Source: Paenibacillus_I sp035510375
GTDB taxonomy: Bacteria; Bacillota; Bacilli; Paenibacillales; Paenibacillaceae
Assembly (NCBI RefSeq): GCF_035510375.1
Contig: NZ_DATKHG010000015.1
Strand: one strand, 5' to 3'
DNA length: 64,000 bases
Shown here: piece by piece, positions 24,743-31,344 of the stretch
How positions within the stretch are numbered: the first letter of the stretch is position 1
How the letters are laid out: each line of letters starts with the position of its first letter
Translations under genes and position numbers: made by a program
Notes under the pieces: generated by a model
Database searches by the model: none
Seen by the model: only the letters and a program-made list of their open reading frames with translations
Told to the model about the DNA's origin: nothing

Positions 24743-25543
24743 ATGTGGTTTCCGGGACCCGTTTTGTTTAACATTGGACCGTTACCGATCAATACGTTAG
24801 GTGTTTCCGTGGCCCTTGCCACACTTATCGCGATTTGGATGATGACCAGGACGGCCAGAAAAGAAGGGATCCAGCCTCCGGATGTGATGATGGACGTTGC
24901 CGTCCTCGGTGTGCTCGGCGGGATGATTGGAGCAAGACTGTGGTATGTGCTGTTCAACTGGGATTATTATGTTGAGAATCCGATGGAGATTTTCATGATC
25001 TGGATGGGAGGCTTGGCGATTCAAGGGGGAATTCTGGGCGGTACTTTGATCGGAATTTGGATTGCAAAAAAGAAGAAACTGCCGGTTTGGCAGGTAGCGG
25101 ATATAGTGGCCCCGGCATTGATTCTCGGCATGGCGATCGGCCGTTTCTCCGATTTCCTAACCGGAGATGCTTATGGGATTCCAAGCGATTCGATCTTTGC
25201 CGTATCCTATCCACCCGGAACGTATGTCTATAATGTTTTCGGCAGCACGCCGGTCTTTCCTGCGCCGTTGTTTGAGGCGTTCGGCGATTTGATCATTTTG
25301 GGTATTTTACTGTTCATGAAAAACCGCAACCCTTTTCGCGGATTCCTGTTCCTGTTGATGCTGGCTCTCTATTCGGCTTCACGGTTTACGCTCGAGTTTT
25401 GGAGAGGGGATAGTTTGCGAACGATTTATGACCTTAAAGTAGCCCAATTAACCGCTTTGGCGACGATTTTGCTTGCCGTGGGTTTTATGATTTGGCGCAT
25501 CAAACAGATAAGACATCTTAACGAAATATATAGAGCGGAATAA
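24743..25543 (+). CDS. lgt: prolipoprotein diacylglyceryl transferase family protein, divergent copy
   Basis: Seven-TM membrane enzyme family that adds diacylglycerol to the lipobox cysteine of lipoproteins, 266 residues. The start MWFPGPVLFNIGPLPINTLG and the segment GMAIGRFSDFLTGDAYG are clearly Lgt-like. Several key positions differ from the usual pattern. The His of the FHGG motif is Gln here (AIQGGILGG). The GR-x-x-NF-x-NGE signature reads GRFSDFLTGD, so Asn and Glu have become Asp. The Arg and Glu of the C-terminal SRFTLEFWR segment are kept. It is therefore a diverged accessory copy, whose activity may be altered. It is controlled by promoter element B and closed by a terminator. Confidence 0.85.
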   Translation: MWFPGPVLFNIGPLPINTLGVSVALATLIAIWMMTRTARKEGIQPPDVMMDVAVLGVLGGMIGARLWYVLFNWDYYVENPMEIFMIWMGGLAIQGGILGGTLIGIWIAKKKKLPVWQVADIVAPALILGMAIGRFSDFLTGDAYGIPSDSIFAVSYPPGTYVYNVFGSTPVFPAPLFEAFGDLIILGILLFMKNRNPFRGFLFLLMLALYSASRFTLEFWRGDSLRTIYDLKVAQLTALATILLAVGFMIWRIKQIRHLNEIYRAE

Positions 25544-25552
25544 ACGTAAACG

Positions 25553-25586
25553 AAGCGATAAGGTTGTGACCCTTGTCGCTTTCTTT
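25553..25586 (+). terminator. rho-independent terminator after lgt
   Basis: AAGCGATAAGG pairs over 11 bp (one T-G wobble) with CCTTGTCGCTT around TTGTGAC, followed by TCTTT. This makes a protein start upstream of 25600 unlikely for the next gene. Confidence 0.75.
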
Positions 25587-25637
25587 GAGGCCCAACGCTG
25601 CCTAAAAAACATTCATCTGGAATCGGTGAGAAATAGT

Positions 25638-26516
25638 ATGGATGCCAACATTATATTCGGCGGTTCAATTGCAGCCGCTTTTATCGCGGGGATTATTGCT
25701 TTGTTTGCGCCCTGCTGCATTTCGGTTATGCTCCCGGCCTATTTTGCAAACACTTTTCAGAATCGCCGCATGCTGATCGGTATGACTTTTCTGTTCGCCG
25801 CAGGTGTGGCGACCATTATTTTGCCGATCACGATGGGAGCGGCTTTCCTTGTTCGTTTCATCAACGTTCAGCACACGCTGATCTATATCACCGGCGGCGT
25901 CTTATTGCTTTTATTGGCGGCTTATGTTCTCCTGGGGGGGCAAATCCACCTTCCAATGCCGGGAAGGCGCGCCGGAGGGAAAGCCGGCCCTTTAAGCACT
26001 TATTTCCTCGGTGTTTTTTCGGGAATAGCCAGTTCATGCTGCGCTCCTGTATTGGCGGGTGTTATTGCATTATCCGCTTTCGCTTCATCATTCGGACTTG
26101 TATTGTTATTAGGTATCGCTTACGTTTCGGGAATGGTGGCGCCTTTGCTTCTGATTTCGCTGCTTTGGGAGCGTTATGACTGGAGCAAGAGCCGTCTCTT
26201 CCGCCCTTGGTCGGTCACGTGGAAGCTTGGACCGTGGCAGCGCACGCTGACCGCCACCGGCTTGGCCACCGGCGTTTTAATGGCGATCATGGGAGCCGGC
26301 GCGATCTGGATAGGGCTGACCCAGGATGCGATGCGGTCCTCCGGCGGCTGGCAAGCCGCGGTCGCCCTTCGTCTGCAGAGCTTCGCCCGTGTCCTCACGG
26401 ATGCGCTGGCCTGGATGCCCAATTGGGTGGCGGCCCTGATCCTTCTAAGCGCCATCATTTTCCTCGCGATGCGTGTGATGAAGCTTATGAAAGGGGATAA
26501 CGACAGCGGTGGATAA
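25638..26516 (+). CDS. CcdA/DsbD-type transmembrane thiol-disulfide carrier
   Basis: Polytopic membrane protein, about 292 residues from ATG 25638, with at least six TM helices. Two cysteine motifs sit at helix ends in the CcdA pattern, ALFAPCCISVMLPAYF near residue 25 and GIASSCCAPVLAG near 135. These would pass electrons from cytosolic thioredoxin to extracytoplasmic thiol proteins. It is longer than CcdA of cytochrome c biogenesis and has an extra C-terminal hydrophobic part. The ribosome site is weak (GGTGAG). Its stop lies inside the next gene, a redoxin with CxxC, which is its likely electron acceptor. Confidence 0.8.
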   Translation: MDANIIFGGSIAAAFIAGIIALFAPCCISVMLPAYFANTFQNRRMLIGMTFLFAAGVATIILPITMGAAFLVRFINVQHTLIYITGGVLLLLLAAYVLLGGQIHLPMPGRRAGGKAGPLSTYFLGVFSGIASSCCAPVLAGVIALSAFASSFGLVLLLGIAYVSGMVAPLLLISLLWERYDWSKSRLFRPWSVTWKLGPWQRTLTATGLATGVLMAIMGAGAIWIGLTQDAMRSSGGWQAAVALRLQSFARVLTDALAWMPNWVAALILLSAIIFLAMRVMKLMKGDNDSGG

Positions 26517-27177
26517 AATGAATTTTAAGCGAAACATTCCAAGATCAAGCTTTAAATGGCCAGGTATTATCCTGTTGGCTGTCAGTGCTTTAGCGCTCCT
26601 TTTTTATTTCACGAACGCTGATAAAGGTACCGAGGGTGGGGGGGCCGAGCCGGAGAAGAAATACCGCTTTTCCGTGGGCGCGCCGAAGGCCGGCGACAAA
26701 GCCCCAAATATTGTGCTGCCGTCTACGGAAGATTCCATGTTTGATCTGTCATCTTTGAAGGGACAAACTGTGCTGCTTTTCTTCCAGGAGGGCATCATGT
26801 GCCAGCCTTGCTGGGATCAGGTGAGAGAAATTGAAACATCGTTTGATTCATTCAGGTCGCTTGGCATTGACACGATCGTCACGATTTCTACAGATCCCCT
26901 GAAGGAGCTGAAGCAGAAAGTTGAGATGGAACGTCTGTCAACGCTGTTTTTGTCGGATGAGTCCGTCCAAGTATCCGAGGCCTATACGACCAACCGGTAT
27001 TCGATGATGGGAAAAAACTACAACGGCCACTCCTTCATCGTTGTAGGCCCCGATGGGATCATCAAATGGCGCGCCGATTACGGCGGATCTCCCGATTACA
27101 CGATGTATGTGCCCGTTTCCAATCTGTTGGCCGACATGGCAGGCGGTCTGAAAGGCGAGGGGGGACAAGCAAAGTGA
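26509..27177 (+). CDS. membrane-anchored redoxin (AhpC/TSA-ResA-like)
   Basis: 222 residues from GTG 26509 (ATG 26518 is an alternative). An N-terminal TM anchor (about 17-36) leads to an extracytoplasmic thioredoxin-fold domain beginning AGDKAPNIVLPSTED. The active site is CQPC in FFQEGIMCQPCWDQVREIE. The DPLKELKQKVE and SFIVVGPDGIIKWRADYGG segments fit the AhpC/TSA-redoxin group. It overlaps the CcdA-like gene by 8 bases and the glutaredoxin-like gene by 4, so all three are one unit. The role is likely reduction of disulfides in envelope metal proteins. The target is unknown. Confidence 0.85.
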   Translation: MDKMNFKRNIPRSSFKWPGIILLAVSALALLFYFTNADKGTEGGGAEPEKKYRFSVGAPKAGDKAPNIVLPSTEDSMFDLSSLKGQTVLLFFQEGIMCQPCWDQVREIETSFDSFRSLGIDTIVTISTDPLKELKQKVEMERLSTLFLSDESVQVSEAYTTNRYSMMGKNYNGHSFIVVGPDGIIKWRADYGGSPDYTMYVPVSNLLADMAGGLKGEGGQAK

Positions 27178-27455
27178 TAAAAGTAACAGTGCTGACCCAA
27201 AAAAGCTGTGCGTTCTGTGACGATGCCGAAGCATTATTCGAGCGTCTGAAGATGGAATATCCGTTATCGATCTCGTTCATCGATCTGAGTTCCCCTGAAG
27301 GACATGAGCTTGCGGTCGAAGGGGGAGTGTTGTTCCCGCCGGGAATTTTCCTGGAAGAGAGACTGTTTTCGGATGGTCCCCCGTCTGAGAGAAAATTGCG
27401 GAGTGAAATTGAGCGTCGGCTGTGCATGTTAAAAGGCTCTTCTTCCGATCATTGA
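27174..27455 (+). CDS. glutaredoxin-like thiol protein
   Basis: Small cytosolic thioredoxin-fold protein, 93 residues from GTG 27174, overlapping the preceding TGA; GAGGGGGGAC is its ribosome site. The active-site motif is KSCAFCDDAEALFERLK, that is CxxC near residues 11-14. The conserved cis-Pro region is VLFPPGIFLEE. The glutaredoxin family (PF05768-like) fits its size. It ends the three-gene thiol cassette, with a strong terminator right behind it. Confidence 0.8.
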   Translation: MIKVTVLTQKSCAFCDDAEALFERLKMEYPLSISFIDLSSPEGHELAVEGGVLFPPGIFLEERLFSDGPPSERKLRSEIERRLCMLKGSSSDH

Positions 27456-27476
27456 TCGGAAAGAGAGCCTTTTTAT
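27431..27476 (+). terminator. rho-independent terminator of the thiol cassette
   Basis: AAAGGCTCT and TTCCGATCA pair with TGATCGGAA and AGAGCCTTT; the stem is followed by TTT. It overlaps the last codons of the glutaredoxin-like gene. Confidence 0.9.
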
Positions 27477-27517
27477 TCATTAGGCGCCTCATATCGCTAA
27501 CGCAGCCGGGTGCTATG

Positions 27518-27874
27518 TTACTGCAAACTTGTTCCGCATTCCAAACAAAATTTTGATCCCGATGGCGTTTCGTGCCTGCACTTCGGGCAAACGTTTGGAG
27601 TTAAGGTTTGCCCGCACTGCGAACAAAATCTGCTGTACTCCGGATTCGCCGTCTTGCATGAATTGCATATAATCATGGTTTGCTGTTGTTGCGGCGCGGC
27701 GTTTGTACGGTTGTAATTGCCCTCATATTCGGGCCGCCTTCCATGATTGTCGTAATCATTGTAATGTCCATGATGGCTGCCGCGATGATGGTCATTATAT
27801 CCATGATGTTTGTTGTGGTGGCCCCCATGATGTCCGTCAGTAAGCAATGATTTTATTACTTTCTTGAAACTCAT
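27518..27874 (-). CDS. histidine-rich double zinc-ribbon protein
   Basis: About 118 residues from ATG 27874 (TTG 27880 also in frame; AAGGAG lies just upstream). The first half is strongly His/Asn/Tyr-rich (DGHHGGHHNKHHGYNDHH). A Gln-rich link follows, then two zinc ribbons: CNSCKTANPEYSRFCSQCG and CPKCRHETPSGSKFCLECG. No signal peptide. The His-rich tract suggests Ni/Zn/Cu binding, consistent with the island. It is on the opposite strand to the thiol cassette. Zinc-ribbon proteins of this type have no defined role. Confidence 0.75.
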   Translation of the reverse strand: MSFKKVIKSLLTDGHHGGHHNKHHGYNDHHRGSHHGHYNDYDNHGRRPEYEGNYNRTNAAPQQQQTMIICNSCKTANPEYSRFCSQCGQTLTPNVCPKCRHETPSGSKFCLECGTSLQ

Positions 27875-27897
27875 AAACAAATCACTCCTTATCTTTG

Positions 27898-28321
27898 TTA
27901 ACAGAAAACACCGATCATCCGGGCGTTAGCCATAACGGAAACGGTGCTGTCAATGGTCGGCACGATCAACATTTCGCCGATGATGAAAATAACACCGCTT
28001 GCCAAAAGGGAATAAAAGCTGGTTGACCAGTACAACGAACCTAATCCTGCGCCGATAAACAACATTCCAAATCCGAGTGAGAAAAGGGAAGGGATTCTGT
28101 TTAAAATCCATCGGGAAATCGGAGATTGCAAAAAAAATAACGATGATGCTAGCAGCCGCTAGTACCAATCCGATTTCCGTTACCGGCAGTCCTTTGTTCA
28201 ATTTCAAAAATATCGGAAGCAGAGGCGCTATCATATAGGTTCCCAGATGAGACAAGAGTACTCCGAGGAGCAGCGAGTTCATGGAGCGTTTGCTGCTCTG
28301 AACAGGAAGCGTATCTGGCAT
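27898..28321 (-). pseudogene. MFS transporter remnant, frameshifted and truncated
   Basis: The minus strand gives a typical MFS start, SMNSLLLGVLLSHLGTYMIAPLLPIFLKLNKGLPVTEIGLVLAAAS, to about 28130. In the next frame the protein continues with QSPISRWILNRIPS and FGMLFIGAGLGSLYWSTSFYS, then EMLIVPTIDSTVSV, and stops after ARMIGVFC near 27898. One frameshift near 28120 and loss of the C-terminal two-thirds leave about 140 of 400 expected residues. Confidence 0.8.
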
Positions 28322-28444
28322 CGTTTCACTACCTTGCCGTGGAGTAATTGCCTAATGAGTATCAGCGCACCAGCGTTATTTTATTCATCAGCCTCGCCAG
28401 CTGCTAGCTACGCAAGAAACTTCAGGAAACATCGACAGACAAAA

Positions 28445-28588
28445 ATCTTTAATCGAAGCCATCTGCCTTAACTGATTCGATACTTCATCCAAATTAATGC
28501 CGTCCGGCACTCGTTCAAGCAATATTCCCAGCGTTTTTATCAGATTTTTAACCACATGATAAAAAACGTAAATCGTTATGCCGATACG
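28445..28588 (-). pseudogene. possible remnant of a CDF cation exporter
   Basis: On the minus strand the codons read VKNLIKTLGILLERVPDGIN and LDEVSNQLRQMASIKDF. This resembles the junction of the last TM helix and the C-terminal metal-binding domain of CDF exporters (compare ILMEGAPSHIHVAEVRVRL in the intact CDF gene at 33847). Homology stops where HDLHIW would be expected. Short and diverged, so tentative. The sequence from 28322 to 28444 shows no gene. Confidence 0.4.
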
Positions 28589-28638
28589 GTAAAACCGTTG
28601 GCCGCTCGGGGACAATGGAACGAATTCGGCTGATGCCT

Positions 28639-28668
28639 TTGACAAGCTTTTAGTACAACGAATATGAT
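28639..28668 (+). promoter_or_regulatory. sigma-A promoter of lspA operon
   Basis: TTGACA at 28639-28644 and TATGAT at 28663-28668 with an 18-bp spacer, 64 bp before the lspA start. It lacks the TTTTGAACA boxes of the island element. Confidence 0.6.
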
Positions 28669-28732
28669 ATAGGTCGGGAGAGTCGGGGGCCGTTTCTGCT
28701 CCTGACTTAAAACGATGAAAGGGAGTGGAACC

Positions 28733-29224
28733 TTGCTGCGTTATTATGTCATAACGGCAATTGCATTGATTGCGGATCAAATCATCAAGTGGAGTGTGGC
28801 CGCTTACATGGATATAGGACAAAGGATACCGCTGATCCCGGGATTTATTCAACTCACCTCCATACGCAATCGGGGTGCGGCGTTCGGTATTTTGCAAAAC
28901 CAACGGTTATTTTTTATCGTAATCACGGCTGTTGTGCTGGTCGGCATTGTCATCTACTTGCGGAAAACGTACCGGGAACAAAAATTTCTTTCCTGCGCGT
29001 TGGCCTTGATCCTTGCCGGAGCGCTCGGAAATTTTGTCGACCGTGCACGAAACGGCGAGGTTGTCGATATGCTTGAATTCACTTTCATCAATTATCCGGT
29101 CTTTAATGCGGCCGATGTTTTTATCGTAACCGGCGTCATCATGGTGATGATCGATACGATCAGACAATCCGTAAAGGAAAAAGCCGGCACCGGGACGATG
29201 CCTCCGGGACAATCGGCGGAATAA
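28733..29224 (+). CDS. lspA: lipoprotein signal peptidase
   Basis: Four-TM aspartyl protease that removes the signal peptide of diacylglyceryl-modified prolipoproteins, 163 residues from TTG 28733. AAAGGGAG lies upstream; ATG 28715 is in frame but overlaps that site. The family motifs are intact: ADQIIKW, NRGAAFGI, GNFVDRARNGEVVD with a catalytic Asp, and FNAADVFI with the second. It is probably an accessory copy beside a chromosomal lspA, paired with the divergent lgt at 24743. Cotranscribed with the F510_1955-like gene 22 bp downstream. Confidence 0.92.
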   Translation: MLRYYVITAIALIADQIIKWSVAAYMDIGQRIPLIPGFIQLTSIRNRGAAFGILQNQRLFFIVITAVVLVGIVIYLRKTYREQKFLSCALALILAGALGNFVDRARNGEVVDMLEFTFINYPVFNAADVFIVTGVIMVMIDTIRQSVKEKAGTGTMPPGQSAE

Positions 29225-29246
29225 CATTAAAAAGGGAGATTCGTAA

Positions 29247-30410
29247 ATGCGATTTTTTAAAAAGACGGGATGGCTAACCATAGCGGGTTCGTCATTGCTG
29301 TCTGCTCAAGTGTTTGCGCACGGAGCGGAGGAAGAACAAGCAACGGGGGTTGCGCTGAGTACTTATTTTTTGATCGGTACCGGCGTACTTTTTGTGCTGT
29401 TTCTTATTTTATACCGGTTGGCCGCAAACAAGGCAAAACAGCTGCATCATGCGAAAAAACAAGAGGAGCGTAACAGGCGGCAGCAATTGTCGAAGACCGC
29501 AAACCGGTTTCGGGCGGCTTGGATATTGTCGCTTGCGGGATTCATTATAAGCGGAGCGGCTGCTTCCGTCGGCGGCAGAACAAATGAGATGTCCGTGCCG
29601 CATATTCATGGTCTCGGATATTCAGTCGACGGAGAGCGGCTGTTAATGCCCGCGCACGAAGGCATTGTGGCATTTTCCGAGGGGCATTGGTCCCAGGGGC
29701 CGGGGGAGAAACACGATTATATGGGCTTCTCCGCGGTGGATGACGGGTTTTACAGCAGCGGGCACCCCGCTCCCGGTTCAGACAAGAAGAATCCGTTCGG
29801 CGTGGTGAAAAGCACGGATGAAGGAAAAAGCTTTCAAACGCTTGCGGTATATGGGGAATCTGATTTTCATCTGATGGGTGCAGGTTATAAGACGAAGGCG
29901 ATTTATGTAATCAATCCCCAACCCAATTCGCAAATGAAGTCTCCCGGCCTTTACTATTCGAAGGATGAAGGGAAAACCTGGACGCGAAGCGGAATGCAGG
30001 GCATGGCCGGCGATCCGGCGGCGATTGCCGTTCATCCGGCAAACGACGCCGTGGTCGCGATCGGAACGGAGCAAGGATTGTTTGTTTCACAAGACAGCGG
30101 GCAGAATTTCGAGAAACTGTCCGATGCGCGGGTAACTTCCCTGTTTTTTAATGAACGAGGCTCGTTATTTATCGGAAGCTACCGGGCGCCGGCGGCTTCG
30201 CTCCTGCAATTCGATATCGAAAACAAACAGACGGTTGAGATGAACATTCCGGCATTAACGGAAGACGCCGTCGCCTATTTCGCGCAAAATCCGCAAAATC
30301 CGAATGAGCTTGCATTTGCCACCTTCAAATCCGATGTGTTTATATCCGGCGACTCCGGAGAAACCTGGACCAAAATCGCCGATCAGGGCAAAGGGAAAAT
30401 GGGGGACTGA
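29247..30410 (+). CDS. membrane-anchored beta-propeller protein (F510_1955 glycosylhydrolase-like)
   Basis: 387 residues. A signal or TM segment (8-24) is followed by TM helices near 33-53 and 88-104, separated by a charged KKQEERNRRQQ stretch. From residue 110 a sialidase/BNR-like propeller follows, with repeats such as GVVKSTDEGKSFQ, LYYSKDEGKTWTRSG, LFVSQDSGQNFEKL and VFISGDSGETWTKI. Each carries the Ser/Thr-x-Asp-x-Gly-x-Thr/Ser-Trp/Phe Asp-box. The motif VPHIHGLGYSVDG is typical of the F510_1955 family, known from Gram-positive metal islands with lgt/lspA. No enzymatic activity is established to my knowledge. AAAGGGAGA is the ribosome site. Confidence 0.75.
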   Translation: MRFFKKTGWLTIAGSSLLSAQVFAHGAEEEQATGVALSTYFLIGTGVLFVLFLILYRLAANKAKQLHHAKKQEERNRRQQLSKTANRFRAAWILSLAGFIISGAAASVGGRTNEMSVPHIHGLGYSVDGERLLMPAHEGIVAFSEGHWSQGPGEKHDYMGFSAVDDGFYSSGHPAPGSDKKNPFGVVKSTDEGKSFQTLAVYGESDFHLMGAGYKTKAIYVINPQPNSQMKSPGLYYSKDEGKTWTRSGMQGMAGDPAAIAVHPANDAVVAIGTEQGLFVSQDSGQNFEKLSDARVTSLFFNERGSLFIGSYRAPAASLLQFDIENKQTVEMNIPALTEDAVAYFAQNPQNPNELAFATFKSDVFISGDSGETWTKIADQGKGKMGD

Positions 30411-30429
30411 CCGCGCGCGACAGATCCTC

Positions 30430-31197
30430 TTACAGAATGGAGATCAAAATGAGCCCAAGCGCCCAGCCGCAAAGGAATCCGATAGCACCTTTTCGAGCCC
30501 CGCTTTCTTTCCAGGCGGGGCTTAATATTTCAAAAAAGGTGACATAAATAATCGTTCCGATTGCGACACCCAGCATGAAAGACAAAATCGATGGAAAAAC
30601 GATGCCGAAGACGTATCCCAGGCCGGCACCCAGCCCTGTAGGGACGGCAACCATGACGGCCGTGATGAGAATGGCTGACGGGCGAACCTTCGACAGCGCC
30701 AGGGGAAGGCCCAGAGCCAGTCCTTCCGGTACGGAATGAATGATCATCGCAAAGCTTAAATGCTGAGCGATCTGCGGTGTGCCCATTAAGCTGCTGCCTA
30801 AAGCCATGCCGGTCGGGAAATTGTGCAAGCCGACGGCAAAGGCGAGCAGCATGCCCGATTGCAGCAAGCGCTCCTGCCCGGGGTTGTTGGTCATGATAAA
30901 CACTCGATGAGACAACCTGTCCATTTTTCTTGCCAACGCATAGCCTGCAAGCATGCCGATCAACGTCATGAAGAGCCCGCCTGTTCTGACACTCTCAGGA
31001 AAAATTTCAAGCAAAATGAAGGCGGCAATCGTGCCTGTGCCTGCCGATACAAAAACAGGGATCATTTGTCTTCGGGCATGAACGATGCCGTAAGCAAGCA
31101 ACCCCCCTGCTCCGACGCCGCTTCCGCCGACCAATAACCCGAATGCGCCCGCCAGGACGATACCCGCAACGTGCATCAATGAATCCCTCATCTCCAT
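30430..31197 (-). CDS. ZIP family metal transporter
   Basis: 255 residues, eight predicted TM helices. The two diagnostic histidine motifs are present, AVGLHNFPTGMALG (TM4) and IIHSVPEGLALGLPL (TM5), which form the binuclear metal site. ZIP proteins move Zn2+ or other divalent metals into the cytoplasm. The start may be ATG 31197 or ATG 31176, which has ATGAGGG upstream. It is convergent with the F510_1955-like gene (stops 19 bp apart) and divergent from the P-type ATPase. An importer facing an exporter suggests zinc homeostasis. Confidence 0.9.
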   Translation of the reverse strand: MEMRDSLMHVAGIVLAGAFGLLVGGSGVGAGGLLAYGIVHARRQMIPVFVSAGTGTIAAFILLEIFPESVRTGGLFMTLIGMLAGYALARKMDRLSHRVFIMTNNPGQERLLQSGMLLAFAVGLHNFPTGMALGSSLMGTPQIAQHLSFAMIIHSVPEGLALGLPLALSKVRPSAILITAVMVAVPTGLGAGLGYVFGIVFPSILSFMLGVAIGTIIYVTFFEILSPAWKESGARKGAIGFLCGWALGLILISIL

Positions 31198-31261
31198 ACC
31201 GTTATTTTAAGTCCGACAACCCGTGACAGCATAATATATGAGCAACTATTGATTTAAATGA

Positions 31262-31314
31262 TTGACTACCGTGAACCGAAAGCATAGTATAATACATATC
31301 ATATGAACAATTAA
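31262..31314 (+). promoter_or_regulatory. promoter of the Zn/Cd ATPase with possible metalloregulator site
   Basis: TTGACT (31262-31267), 17 bp, then TAGTAT/TATAAT (31285-31293). Downstream, 31298-31314 reads ATATCATATGAACAATT, an AT-rich sequence with ATATGAACA like ArsR/CadC-family operators. No matching second half is perfect and no ArsR gene lies in the window, so the operator part is tentative. Confidence 0.5.
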
Positions 31315-31344
31315 TCATGTTTTAGTTGGAAGGAGGAAGTTCCA

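Noticed and set aside
27510..27716. Plus-strand frame with several Cys pairs
   Set aside because: It mirrors the zinc-ribbon coding region on the minus strand, where paired Cys codons reverse-complement to Ala/Thr and Cys-like codons; the minus-strand protein has clear zinc ribbons and a ribosome site.
28388..28903. A 171-codon minus-strand frame antisense to the start of lspA
   Set aside because: Most of it lies opposite the lspA gene and promoter; only the short segment 28445-28588 resembles anything (a CDF exporter), so only that part is listed as a relic.
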